In this document: one piece after another, positions 19,392 to 27,829 of the stretch
Layout: every line of letters starts with the position of its first letter
Numbering within the stretch: position 1 is the first letter of the stretch
NCBI RefSeq assembly: GCF_020055635.1
Contig: NZ_JAIPUT010000022.1
Coordinates: 1-62,051, forward strand
Length of the DNA stretch: 62,051 nucleotides
Reading direction: 5' to 3'
From: Marivita sp.
Lineage (GTDB): Bacteria > Pseudomonadota > Alphaproteobacteria > Rhodobacterales > Rhodobacteraceae
The notes under the pieces: generated by a model
Databases searched by the model: none
The model's input: only the letters and a program-made list of their open reading frames with translations
What the model was told of the DNA's origin: nothing
Program-made: the position numbers and the translations under genes

Positions 19392-19553
19392 CTATGGCTC
19401 AGGGAAACCAGTGAGCCGCTCGAGATATCGGTTGACCTGCATGCCGAGGTACAGCGGTTGCAGCACGAGAATGCTCTTTTGACGCACGAATCCAGTAGGG
19501 AGCACATCATCAGTCAGCACGGTTGGTGGTGGTTGCACCACGTGGGCCGTCAT
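19392..19553 (-). CDS. small open frame, possible end of a lost gene
   Basis: 53 codons from an ATG at 19553 to a TAG at 19392; the frame is also open about 20 codons further upstream. The tail (RQKSILVLQPLYLGMQVNRY) reads like real protein but matches no family I recognise. It lies just beyond the end of the ISL3 transposase relic and may be the remains of a truncated gene. The rest of 19264-19600 shows nothing else. Confidence 0.2.
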   Translation of the reverse strand: MTAHVVQPPPTVLTDDVLPTGFVRQKSILVLQPLYLGMQVNRYLERLTGFPEP

Positions 19554-19599
19554 GTTCGTCGCGCTCGTTGGTTCGCGTTGCTCTAAAATTCGGTAATCC

Positions 19600-20145
19600 T
19601 CAATTTGTGTGGTGGAGAGGGAGCATTCGCGCCCTGAGCAAGTTTGGGCCAGCTTGACCGTACATCGCTCGCTTCAAGGTTTTCAATTGGTTGATCTGGC
19701 CTTTAGCTTGACCATTGCTCCACTGCATTTTGATCGCATTCCTGACCGCATCAATGTCCCTGTTTAAGGTGCGAGCGAACCGTACGATGGCGCAAGGTCA
19801 GTTTCGATCGCGTCGTCGATCCAGGCGGGGAGCGATTTCGCAAGATGCCTTTGAAGCGCATGGCGACCGGGGATTTAGGGTGCCCCGTTTCCGGATCCCG
19901 GACCGGTTCAAGAATTTGGTGCTCGCTGATGCGACCCTCTTGTTTCCGTTTTGCGGCTCGGCGCCATCCGGCCAAGAGCCGCTGCAAATTTGACAGGCTA
20001 CCCTCGTAACCAGGTTCTTGAATAAAAGGGAGCAGTGCATTGCTGCTGCGAATGCCGTTTTCCAGCTTTGCTTCAGGGACTCTTCAAAATACCATGCAGA
20101 GGAGCGTTTGAGGACAGCGCGCTTTCGGTCCGGTGGCGTCTCCAA
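19600..20145 (-). mobile_element. ISL3-family transposase relic
   Basis: The minus strand reads the conserved C-terminus of an ISL3 transposase: AIVRFARTLNRDID, KMQWSNGQAKGQINQLKTLK, RAMYG and LLRARMLPLHH before a stop at 19600. Upstream pieces in other frames include LQRLLAGWRRAAKRK. Several frame changes and loss of the N-terminal half make it inactive. The copy ends about 70 bases before a ketopantoate-reductase fragment, which suggests the insertion damaged that gene. Confidence 0.75.
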
Positions 20146-20214
20146 TTGCAGCGGTTTCGCGACGCTGCGCCGGGAAAATCCCGTTGGCCGCCCAATTGCC
20201 GCGCGACAAACAAG

Positions 20215-20654
20215 GTGAGACCTTTCAGAACGGCATGACGCACGAGGACATCGCCGGTGTTGTCGGCACGCACCGGACGATCGGCGCGGTGATCCAGATC
20301 GCCTCGAACATGTGGGAGCCGGGGATGACGACGCGCCAGAACGACACCGACGAAAGCTGGTTCGCCATAGGCGCGCTGGAGCTCGAACAGCAGCCGCGCG
20401 TGCATGCGGTCGCGGATCTTCTGCGCCATTCCGGCACGGTCGAGGTGGTGGACGACATCCGCTCGGCCAAGTGGATGAAGCTGGTCGTCAACGCGGCCGA
20501 GCTAATCCCCTCGGCCATCATCAACACGGCCTTGAACGAGGTGGCACGCGATCCGGCCTTCCTCAAGGTGATGCGTAAGGCGGGCTACGAGGCGATGGAG
20601 GCGGCTCTGGCCTCCTGGGTCGATCTCCAGGCCGAAGACCTAGTCACCCGATGA
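20215..20654 (+). pseudogene. 2-dehydropantoate 2-reductase (ApbA/PanE family) fragment
   Basis: About 140 residues from the middle of a ketopantoate reductase: QNGMTHEDIAGVVG, then VVDDIRSAKWMKLVVNAAEL with the conserved Lys/Asn helix, then AGYEAMEAAL. The N-terminal Rossmann domain (GxGxxG) is missing and the C-terminus ends early at ASWVDLQAEDLVTR. The gene therefore cannot bind NADPH and is a relic. The truncation begins next to the ISL3 remains. Confidence 0.8.
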
Positions 20655-20779
20655 CCCTAATCGTTTGCGTTACGTGTGTCGGTATGCCGGATTTTCTTGA
20701 AGCGGTCCATTCATGTTCTCGCTCTATTCCCGGACAAATGTGCGGCCTGGGCATCGCGCGCGCCACTACCGAAGATCCT

Positions 20780-21319
20780 TCACTCGGGGTGGATATCGCG
20801 CTGGGTGCAACCGGCGTCGAGCACCACGGCAATCCAGTTCACATCCAGGGTGAGTCCCTGATCCGCCAGCCAGGCGTCCTGAAGTCGGTAGGCCGGCAGT
20901 TCCTGCGCTGCGGGGCAATACCAATGGTGCGGCGCCTGCCGGTGGTGCACCAGTTCGTGCAGAAGCACGCTGACATCCTTCGCATTTCGGCGGTCCCAGG
21001 GCCGGACAAGCAGGATTTCGGAACTGCCTGGATCATAAAGCCCCTGCAACCGGCCGCGTTGGAAACTGGCTGTCACGCCGTATCGTGCCGCAGCCTGCCA
21101 TTGGCTGACGAAGCGGATACGCGGCGGCACCTCGCGCCTCGGCCAGTCGACCCGTGCGTCGAGCCAATCCTCGAGACTTGAGACCAGTGCTTGCATGTCG
21201 TCAGCCTGCCGCCATTCGGTCGGTGCGGCAATGCGGATGGCGGTCTCTGCACGCGACAGCGCCGGGAATAGGAAAACCCCGGCCATGGCGAGTGCCACAG
21301 CGAAAGAGCAGCTGGGCAT
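20780..21319 (-). CDS. exported HExxH protein (possibly DUF6647)
   Basis: 179 residues with a signal peptide (MPSCSFAVALAMAGVFLFPA, cleavage near SRA-ET) and GGAGG five bases before the ATG. The core is LLHELVHHRQ, a zincin-type HExxH site, followed by a conserved-looking YCPAAQELPAYRLQDAWL with a further glutamate. It resembles the small periplasmic DUF6647-type proteins of Rhodobacteraceae, but I am less sure of that name than of the motif. No substrate can be proposed. It stands alone between decayed sequence. Confidence 0.7.
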   Translation of the reverse strand: MPSCSFAVALAMAGVFLFPALSRAETAIRIAAPTEWRQADDMQALVSSLEDWLDARVDWPRREVPPRIRFVSQWQAAARYGVTASFQRGRLQGLYDPGSSEILLVRPWDRRNAKDVSVLLHELVHHRQAPHHWYCPAAQELPAYRLQDAWLADQGLTLDVNWIAVVLDAGCTQRDIHPE

Positions 21320-21721
21320 CAGGTCCTCCGATCCATGATTTGAGAATTGCTGACCTGATTGAGTTTCCTGCGGATAGGGTTTCTGTAGGCGGACCCGTCA
21401 TCAAGCCTTATCAACATCTTGGCGTGACTGCGTATTACTGGATGTGAACAGGATCACAGGTTTACTCAAAGAGGGGGGGGGCCGCATATCGCAAGCCCCT
21501 TACCGGATGTGTTGGAGAACCACGCATGACCCGAGTGAAAGACGGCGCTCAATAGGCGAATGCCCTCGCAGAAATCTACGAGGGTGGTTTTGTCATCGAT
21601 AAATCCGCAAGCGGACGAAGAAAGATTTCGCTGCGGCTCCGCCATTGTTCGCTTTCAATGAAATACCTTGCTGCATTGAGAATAACAGACCAGTGTTGCG
21701 CGAAATTCGAGGAGACGTCGC
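21320..21721. other. intergenic region with a run of nine G
   Basis: About 400 bases between divergently oriented genes. It holds a nine-base G run near 21473-21481, but no recognisable gene. A promoter for the hydrolase gene must lie in its last part; no strong consensus was seen. Confidence 0.4.
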
Positions 21722-22621
21722 GTGTATGAAGAAGTGAGCTTTTCCTCGGAAGGCGCAAAACTACGGGGGCGTCACTACCGCCATGTAAGCGGATCAAGAG
21801 CAACCGTTGTCATGACGCATGGAACAACCGCAACGATCAGCATGGCAATAGACCACTATGCCGAGGCGATCTTTCGGGCCGGCTTTGATGTCCTGCTCTA
21901 CGACCACAAGAATTTTGGATTAAGCGGCGGCAAACCGAGACAGGAAATAAATCCTTGGATTCAAACGCGTGGCTATCGGGATGCCGTTTTATTTTTGCGA
22001 GCGAAACAGCCTGACAGCCCTATCGCCCTTTGGGGTGACAGTTTTTCAGCCGGTCTGGCCTTGGTGGCGGGCGCTCTGATCGATGACATTGCAGCCATCG
22101 TCGCGCAAATCCCGGTTTGTGGAGCCGCACTTCCCCAAGGGCTCACTGACATCAATGCTCTTGACGTCATGAAAGAGATTTTCGCAGGCGGCGATGTGTC
22201 TGGTGGCCCAGAGCAAACAGCGGGCCCAATGCCGGTTGTGTCGTCAGATCCGCTAAACAACCCATCGCTATTGACGCCGATCCAAGCGTTCCGATGGTTC
22301 ATCGAACACGGTGGTCGACATGGTAGCAGATGGGAAAACTGGGCGACGCGTGTGATTCCGAACACGCCTGTCGCTTGCACCCCTTATGTGACGGCACCTT
22401 ATCTGAAAATGCCCGTTCAGATGATGGTCGGACGCAACGACGAGATGGTTCACTGCAATCCTGAAATACAGCGTGCTGTATTCGACCGGATCGCCGGGGA
22501 AAAAGAGTTTGTCGAGATAGAAGGTGGGCACTTCGGTTTGCTTTGGCACGGAACCACCGAATTTGATGAAGCAATCAACCGCCAAATCGCATTTCTGTCC
22601 CGATTATTTCCTGGCGATTGA
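21722..22621 (+). CDS. alpha/beta hydrolase
   Basis: 299 residues from a GTG start preceded by GAGGAG. The catalytic triad is visible: nucleophile elbow GDSFSAG, the acid in MMVGRNDEMVH, and the histidine in IEGGHFGLLW. The oxyanion motif is VMTHGTTATIS. The protein has no signal peptide. Its overall form is that of the dienelactone-hydrolase/esterase-like alpha/beta hydrolases with a lid between the elbow and the acid (residues about 135-215). The gene is isolated among relics, so its substrate cannot be inferred. Base composition looks slightly lower in GC than the neighbouring operons, which may reflect transfer. Confidence 0.8.
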   Translation: MYEEVSFSSEGAKLRGRHYRHVSGSRATVVMTHGTTATISMAIDHYAEAIFRAGFDVLLYDHKNFGLSGGKPRQEINPWIQTRGYRDAVLFLRAKQPDSPIALWGDSFSAGLALVAGALIDDIAAIVAQIPVCGAALPQGLTDINALDVMKEIFAGGDVSGGPEQTAGPMPVVSSDPLNNPSLLTPIQAFRWFIEHGGRHGSRWENWATRVIPNTPVACTPYVTAPYLKMPVQMMVGRNDEMVHCNPEIQRAVFDRIAGEKEFVEIEGGHFGLLWHGTTEFDEAINRQIAFLSRLFPGD

Positions 22622-22665
22622 AAAAGCTGACATTCGCCGCGCACCAGAAAATCAGCAGTGAGGGT

Positions 22666-22818
22666 TCGAAGCGGGCAAACGTTCTGTTGATGATCGCACC
22701 CCGATGTGGGGGTGGCTACCGGTTCGGCGATTATTGGCGACCCGGGCTGCCACTGGAAGTGTTGATCATCCTGGTCGCGACGCCGATGCTTCTTTACGTG
22801 TGGCCACTCAATCCGTAA
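22666..22818 (+). pseudogene. C-terminal relic of an SLC13-type anion transporter
   Basis: About 48 residues ending at a TAA: ANVLLMIAP, GGGYRFGDYWRPGLPLEV and a final helix IILVATPMLLYVWPL. This matches the end of SLC13 (DASS) family transporters, where NxxxxGPGGYRF is followed by the last membrane helix. The rest of the gene is absent. A CAP/RCGG alteration in the GPGG region suggests decay. Confidence 0.55.
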
Positions 22819-23058
22819 ATTGTGGCTCGCACATAGCGACCAGACACTCAAAGACGCCCGCAAAGATATCTGGCATGTCTTTGGCGCGAAGGTTTTACAC
22901 TTGCCGGAATTCCTCCCATTTGGTGCTGCCTCTGAATAACTCAGGGCGAAAAGACTTGCTCGTTAGGCAGATTCAAGCGAGCGTTCCATAACCCGACAGG
23001 TCGCTTGGGGATGTTGGGCGTGGATAGCTGCAAGCATTCTCCAACAAAAAACTGACCA

Positions 23059-25098
23059 GTGGATAGCAAGGGGCAGGGATTGTCGACTTCGGACCAGATT
23101 TGGGTGCTTGTTTGCTGCGCGCTTGTTTTCCTCATGCAGGTTGGCTTCATGTGCGTAGAGGCCGGCATTACGCGCACTAAAAACAACATCAGCGTCGCCC
23201 TCAAGAACATCGCAGACTTCTCGCTGTCGTTCCTGTTGTTCTGGATTGTCGGATATGGACTGATGTTCGGCGCGAGTGGTTGGGGCCTGTTGGGCCTTGG
23301 AGGACTTGCCCCCGTCGCGACGGAACCAGAGGCGCTCGTTCACTTCCTCTTCCAGGCTGTTTTCGCCGGCACTGCAGCCACGATCATATCTGGCGCCGTG
23401 GCCGAACGATGCAGTTTTCACGGCTATCTGATTCTGACTGCGCTCACGGCGGGTTTCATCTATCCCGTGTTCGGGCACTGGGCCTGGGCCACTGACGCGC
23501 AAGGAGAAGCTGCAGGTTGGCTGGCTGCTCTGGGGTTCCGTGACTTCGCGGGCTCGGGCGTGGTGCACGCTGTGGGCGGGTCCGTGGCTCTGGCGGCGGT
23601 AATCATCATCGGCCCGCGTGACGGGCGTTTCCTTGAAACAGGCTCTGCACGTCGGTTCAACGGGTCGGACCTGCCAATGACGATGCTTGGCGTTTTCCTG
23701 CTCTGGTTGGGGTGGTTCGGCTTCAACAGCGGGAGCGCCTTGGGTTTCGACGAGCGAGTACCCACGATCCTGTTCAATACGTTTGCCGGTGGTTCTGCGG
23801 GCGTGCTGGGTGGCATCGCGCTGTCATGGTACGTCACTGGCCGCCCCAATGTCTTCTTCGCCATGAACGGTGGCTTGGGCGGGCTGGTGGCCGTGACTGC
23901 GGGGTGCGATGTGCTCAGCCCTTCACAAGCGATCCTGACAGGTGCCGTGGCCAGCGCACTGGTGCTGGCGGGGGATCGTCTGCTCGAGCGGTTCCGGATA
24001 GACGACGTCGTCGGCGCCGTGCCGGTGCACATGTTCTGTGGACTTTGGGGTCTTGTTGCGGTCAGCATCTTCGGCACCGGTCTTGCGACGCTTCCCTCGC
24101 AGTTGATCGGCGCAGCAGTGCTCTTGCTCTGGGCCTTTGCGGGCAGTTTCGCTGTCATCTGGTTGCTTGACCGCTTGATGCCTTTGCGGGTTTCGCATCA
24201 CGTCGAGACGATCGGCCTGAACATCGGTGAGCACAACGCCAACACGGATCTGAATGAGCTGTTCGAGGTGATGCAGCGCCAGGCGCGCGACAGAGATCTT
24301 TCGATCCGTGTGCCACAATCTCCATTTACGGAAATCGGCCAGATTGGCATCTTCTACAACTCTGTCATGTACGAGCTCGAACGATCGTTCAAGCGAATGG
24401 AGCAACAGTCCAATGCGCTGCAAGGCGCCTTGGGACAGCATCAGGCTTTACTTCAGAGCGTGCTGCCGAAGTCAGTTGCAGAGCGCATGAACGATGGAGA
24501 GACGCAGATCGTCGACCAGTTCGCGGACGCAACGGTGGTCTTCATCGATTTGGTCGATTTCACGATCCTGTCGGCACAGCAGACACCGCAGGAATCCGTC
24601 AACCTGCTGAAGACGCTCTTCGGCGAATATGACAAGGTAATCGAGCGCTTCGGCCTCGAGAAAATCAAGACGATCGGAGATTGTTACATGTTCGTCTCCG
24701 GCGTGCCGACTCCCACCCCGGATCACTGCGCCGCAGCCGTCGAAGCCGCTATCGAAATCGAGTTCGCGACACGCCAAGTGTCGCAAACCATCGGCCGAAA
24801 CTTCAAGGTCAGGATCGGCATTCATAGCGGCCCGCTGATTGCCGGCGTCGTCGGTGATCTCCGCTTCGTCTATGATCTCTGGGGCAGCACCGTCAACACG
24901 GCCTCCCGGATCGAGGAGGCGGCAGTTCCGGGCAAGATCACTGTCAGCGAGGCGGTGATTGACCGGGTGGGCCCCGATTTTGTGTATCAGCGGCAAGGGC
25001 GCGTGCGGCTCCGCAGCATCGGACCGATGATCCTTTATTCGATCGAGGGGCGGCGGAAGTCGGTTCGTCGCCAAGATGCGAGCGAAGCCGAAGTGTAA
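23059..25098 (+). CDS. ammonium transporter (Amt) fused to a class III adenylate cyclase
   Basis: 679 residues from a GTG start. Residues 10-372 form an 11-helix Amt domain with the pore residues intact: twin histidines H170 (GSGVVHAVGG) and H324 (VPVHMFCG), D162 (DFAG) and the AVAERCSF / GHWAW segments. Residues about 380-470 form a linker with GLNIGEHNANTDLNEL, a HAMP-like stretch and a predicted coiled coil. Residues 490-665 form a cyclase with metal-binding D497 and D541, adenine-selecting K537 and D606 (IKTIGD; YDLWGSTVN), and N613/R617. All catalytic positions are filled, so it should make cAMP. Ammonium binding or transport probably sets cyclase activity, but the direction is unknown. 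No glnK gene is adjacent. Confidence 0.92.
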   Translation: MDSKGQGLSTSDQIWVLVCCALVFLMQVGFMCVEAGITRTKNNISVALKNIADFSLSFLLFWIVGYGLMFGASGWGLLGLGGLAPVATEPEALVHFLFQAVFAGTAATIISGAVAERCSFHGYLILTALTAGFIYPVFGHWAWATDAQGEAAGWLAALGFRDFAGSGVVHAVGGSVALAAVIIIGPRDGRFLETGSARRFNGSDLPMTMLGVFLLWLGWFGFNSGSALGFDERVPTILFNTFAGGSAGVLGGIALSWYVTGRPNVFFAMNGGLGGLVAVTAGCDVLSPSQAILTGAVASALVLAGDRLLERFRIDDVVGAVPVHMFCGLWGLVAVSIFGTGLATLPSQLIGAAVLLLWAFAGSFAVIWLLDRLMPLRVSHHVETIGLNIGEHNANTDLNELFEVMQRQARDRDLSIRVPQSPFTEIGQIGIFYNSVMYELERSFKRMEQQSNALQGALGQHQALLQSVLPKSVAERMNDGETQIVDQFADATVVFIDLVDFTILSAQQTPQESVNLLKTLFGEYDKVIERFGLEKIKTIGDCYMFVSGVPTPTPDHCAAAVEAAIEIEFATRQVSQTIGRNFKVRIGIHSGPLIAGVVGDLRFVYDLWGSTVNTASRIEEAAVPGKITVSEAVIDRVGPDFVYQRQGRVRLRSIGPMILYSIEGRRKSVRRQDASEAEV

Positions 25099-25937
25099 AG
25101 GGAGTGCAGCTTGGGTGTCATGGCTTGGCTGTCGCCCGGCATGCGGAGGCTTGGATCGAAACGAGCCCGAAATATTTCGGGAGTAGACTGCAGGTCGGTC
25201 GGCTCCCAGGCAGGGTAGATGTGACCGGCCCTGTTAGCCGCAATAATTCACGAGCGCCTTTTTTTGGCGCGTGGTGGTTTGTTGGCGTCATTTTCATTTT
25301 CAGGAGCGCACGGCTGGTCTTCGCCCTGATTTTGTATCGGGCGTTATTGGTGACCGTGTGCTTTGTGGGTTGGGATTTGTTGTGGTGGGCGGTTTGCGTT
25401 GTTCGGCGTCATGTCGGATGTGGTGGGGCAAGCGCGTCGAACAGGAGTCGGATAAGGCTCTGGCGCGGGCATGAGGCAGGCAGCGTCATGATGATCCGGG
25501 TTTTCTTCTCGACGATGGTTCGACGCGCCAAGAGACGCGGCCATGGAAGCGATCTGACGCCTTCCACGGCCACCAAGGAGTTCGCGACAGAGAGGACAGC
25601 GTGGAACAGAGAAGATACGCCCACAGAGTCTGACGGCCCATTGGCTTATCATAGACCTTGCCGCTAATGAGACCAAGGCTCGTGCGTAACCCCATCAAGG
25701 CCCCGGCCCGCGAGCCGATCAACAGGCCGGATACATATGAGCGATTTCCGAAATCGTGCCAAATTCTCGATTGCGAACAGCAGCCGACACATACATGTGG
25801 GCCGATTTCGTCGTGAGGATCCCTAGCAGCGGGATCTGGCTTGTCCGGCATTCAGAAAAACACGGGTTGCGGGAATGACCCTTCCTGGGTTTCATGGCCG
25901 GGAGGACTGACCAAAGCATCTGCAAAGGAATTTGATC
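25099..25937. other. long intergenic region without a recognised gene
   Basis: About 840 bases. Open frames exist on both strands (for example plus 25104-25667 and minus 25486-25851) but their translations are low-complexity and match no family I know. A GCGCC/GGCGC inverted repeat with a seven-T loop lies near 25255-25272. The region may be decayed sequence or a dispersed genomic repeat. Confidence 0.4.
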
Positions 25938-26219
25938 ATGAAACGGCTTCTCTTCCTGGCGTTCGCGGCCGCGCTTGTCGCCTGCACTCCGGTGACCGAT
26001 CAACCGGTCACCTCGACCCCGGGCGGACCGGACACGTGCCTGAGGTCGCAAATCGACACCATGATCGGCGAGCCTGTCTACGATCAGACGATCACCGTGC
26101 CGGACGGCGGCATCCGCAGCCTTGCCGAGGGGGCGTCTCCGGACTCGACGAGCAACCCAACACGCCTCAACGTGGTCATCGACGGAGAGGGGCGCATCCT
26201 CCGCGCCTTCTGCGGTTGA
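25938..26219 (+). CDS. peptidase inhibitor I78-family lipoprotein
   Basis: 93 residues starting at ATG 25938 behind AAAGGAA. A lipoprotein signal ends in LVACTP, so the protein is probably anchored through Cys. The mature part has the I78 pattern: a cysteine (DTCLRSQIDTMIG), an acidic/aromatic middle (PDGGIRSLAEG) and the end NPTRLNVVIDGEGRILRAFC with the second cysteine. I78 proteins inhibit serine proteases such as elastases. The stop overlaps the TTG start of the next gene. Confidence 0.85.
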   Translation: MKRLLFLAFAAALVACTPVTDQPVTSTPGGPDTCLRSQIDTMIGEPVYDQTITVPDGGIRSLAEGASPDSTSNPTRLNVVIDGEGRILRAFCG

Positions 26220-26737
26220 TAGGTGTTCGCGCAGGAATTGGACTGCTCCGTGCCGGCGTGCTGCTAGCGGGCCTGGCGGCCCCGGGTGCAGCGGGCAGTT
26301 TCGACATCATGGGCACGGTCACGGTGACTGCGGACGACAGCCGGCTGACGCTGTGGGTGCCTTTCGACGGCGAGGAGCAGGAACCCTACGCCACCCGTAT
26401 GGCAGCAGGTGTGATGACCATCTACACCATCGACGCCTTCTCCGGCACGCCAGGGGAAAGCCTCGGAACCCCGCGCCTGTCGCTGTCCCTTACCATCGCC
26501 GGCGGCACGGTGCGGGCGGGCGATCTGACCTATTTTTCCGGTCCCAATGCGGCGGTCTTCGGAGCCGGGGAGGGCATCGGAATGCTGTCCTTCGGCAGGG
26601 TGACGGTCGAGGGCGCGACGCTGTCCTTCGAATTCGTGGCGCAGGGGCAAGAACTTGACCGCACGGACTTCGACGCCGCCGAGGGCGGATCCCGCATCAC
26701 CCTAAGCGGTGATGTGCGCGTGACATTTCAGGACTGA
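26216..26737 (+). CDS. hypothetical exported protein
   Basis: 173 residues if translation starts at TTG 26216, which overlaps the stop of the I78 gene and would give coupled translation. That start yields a good signal peptide (RAGIGLLRAGVLLAGLAAPG, then AAGSFD). The mature part is rich in alternating hydrophobic residues and Thr/Ser (VTVTADDSRLTLWVPFDGEE; GRVTVEGATLSFEFVAQGQ), suggesting a beta-sandwich. I do not recognise a family. A GTG about 13 codons later is another possible start. A CCGGGA/TCCCGG hairpin without a T-run follows at about 26743-26758. Confidence 0.6.
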   Translation: MIGVRAGIGLLRAGVLLAGLAAPGAAGSFDIMGTVTVTADDSRLTLWVPFDGEEQEPYATRMAAGVMTIYTIDAFSGTPGESLGTPRLSLSLTIAGGTVRAGDLTYFSGPNAAVFGAGEGIGMLSFGRVTVEGATLSFEFVAQGQELDRTDFDAAEGGSRITLSGDVRVTFQD

Positions 26738-26765
26738 CAAGGCCGGGATCTCTCCCGGGAAAGGC

Positions 26766-27170
26766 ACGACATATTTGATCCTCTGCCCGGTAAATCTGCG
26801 ACATGTCAAACTGGAGCAACGTGCATAACAAGAAGCCGCTGCGATGGCGCAACGACGCAACACAAAGCTTCTCGTCGCAACAGTTGCACCAGAGATGGAG
26901 CGTAATCTGAACATACGAGACTCCGAAGCATATTGGGCCGACCAACTGAACAAGTTTGTGTCAGAGAACCCGGCAGCCGGCGTCGAAGTGGAGACGGTCG
27001 TGCGCAAGGGGGCGGTGCATCGTCAGATCGTCAAGCTGGCAGACGAGCGCAAGGTCGACCTGATCGTCATGGAAACGGCCAACTCGAAAATTTCGGACTA
27101 CCCGCTGGGAACCACGGCAAGCCATGTGGTGAACAACGCCGAGTGCTCGGTGTATATCGTGCGCGGGTAA
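26766..27170 (+). pseudogene. universal stress protein (UspA) gene interrupted by a stop codon
   Basis: Read in one frame, the sequence gives TTYLILCPVNLRHVKLEQRA, then TAA at 26826-26828, then QEAAAMAQRRNTKLLVATVA and onward to IVRG at 27170. Both halves align with a normal UspA: first strand and helix before the stop, nucleotide-binding second half after it (GTTASHVVNNAECSVYIV). No ATG precedes the first half. Translation from ATG 26844 would give 108 residues without the first strand and the ATP-binding DxS loop. The gene is therefore probably dead, although its second half is well conserved. Confidence 0.75.
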
Positions 27171-27222
27171 CGGGTTGTTGCAGCGACAAGACGCTGCGAA
27201 GTCGAGATTTCCGCCCGAGGAT

Positions 27223-27381
27223 TCATTTACGCAGACTCTCACGGCGCTTCCAGTCGACCACCTTCCGCATGCGTTCGGATCGCCGGTTTTCAATCTTTTG
27301 CTTCGTCAGGTTCAGCCAACGATCTGAAACATAGACGAGCTGACTGACGAAAAGCAGGGTCTGAGCGAGCGACAATGTCAT
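27223..27381 (-). CDS. small hydrophobic-basic protein (hypothetical)
   Basis: 52 residues, from an ATG at 27381 with AAAGGA about 9 bases upstream. The first 20 residues are hydrophobic (MTLSLAQTLLFVSQLVYVSD) and the rest is strongly basic (KQKIENRRSERMRKVVDWKR). This fits a single-span small membrane protein with a cytoplasmic basic tail. No family is recognised. It is supported only by the good ribosome binding site and composition. Confidence 0.35.
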   Translation of the reverse strand: MTLSLAQTLLFVSQLVYVSDRWLNLTKQKIENRRSERMRKVVDWKRRESLRK

Positions 27382-27640
27382 TCCACGTCCTTTCGAAATC
27401 CATCGGTTGTTCTTTGGGGTGGCCCCTTAATCGATGCGTCTTTTCTGGTCCGAAACATTGTCATAATTATGGCGCGGCGGCTCGAAGCAATCGCACAGAT
27501 CACACAAAACACCCGTGTTCTCTTGTCGAAATTGCGTAGGCATATAACCTCCGACACTCTCAAGACACTTCGGATTCGCAAATGATCCTTCGTGGCGCAC
27601 GGAAGCAGCGTTGCCTTCCAGCACCTGTTCGGGTCACATC

Positions 27641-27678
27641 ACAAAGGTAAACAGGATTGACAAAGGTAAACAGGATTG
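27641..27678. repeat. perfect 19-base tandem repeat, two copies
   Basis: The unit ACAAAGGTAAACAGGATTG occurs twice in direct succession (27641-27659 and 27660-27678). It lies in an otherwise gene-free stretch (27382-27829) between the small protein gene and the exchanger gene. It may be a recent slippage duplication or a paired protein-binding site. Confidence 0.8.
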
Positions 27679-27829
27679 ACCGATCGCCAATCCTGCCGCT
27701 TGGGTCTCATCTCGATACGCTCCGCTTAGTTTTCATCTCAGTGGATCTCGTTGGGATTGAGGTCGTGATTATTTCGCGTCTCGATGACTGGCACCGGGTT
27801 TGGTCCTCTGGAATCCGCTGGCCGCGGAA

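Noticed and set aside
25255-25272. GCGCC/GGCGC hairpin with seven T as a terminator
   Set aside because: The T-run is in the loop, not after the stem.
25104-25667. 187-codon open frame after the Amt-cyclase gene
   Set aside because: Low-complexity translation full of Arg, Trp and Cys with no family match; likely a chance frame in GC-rich DNA.
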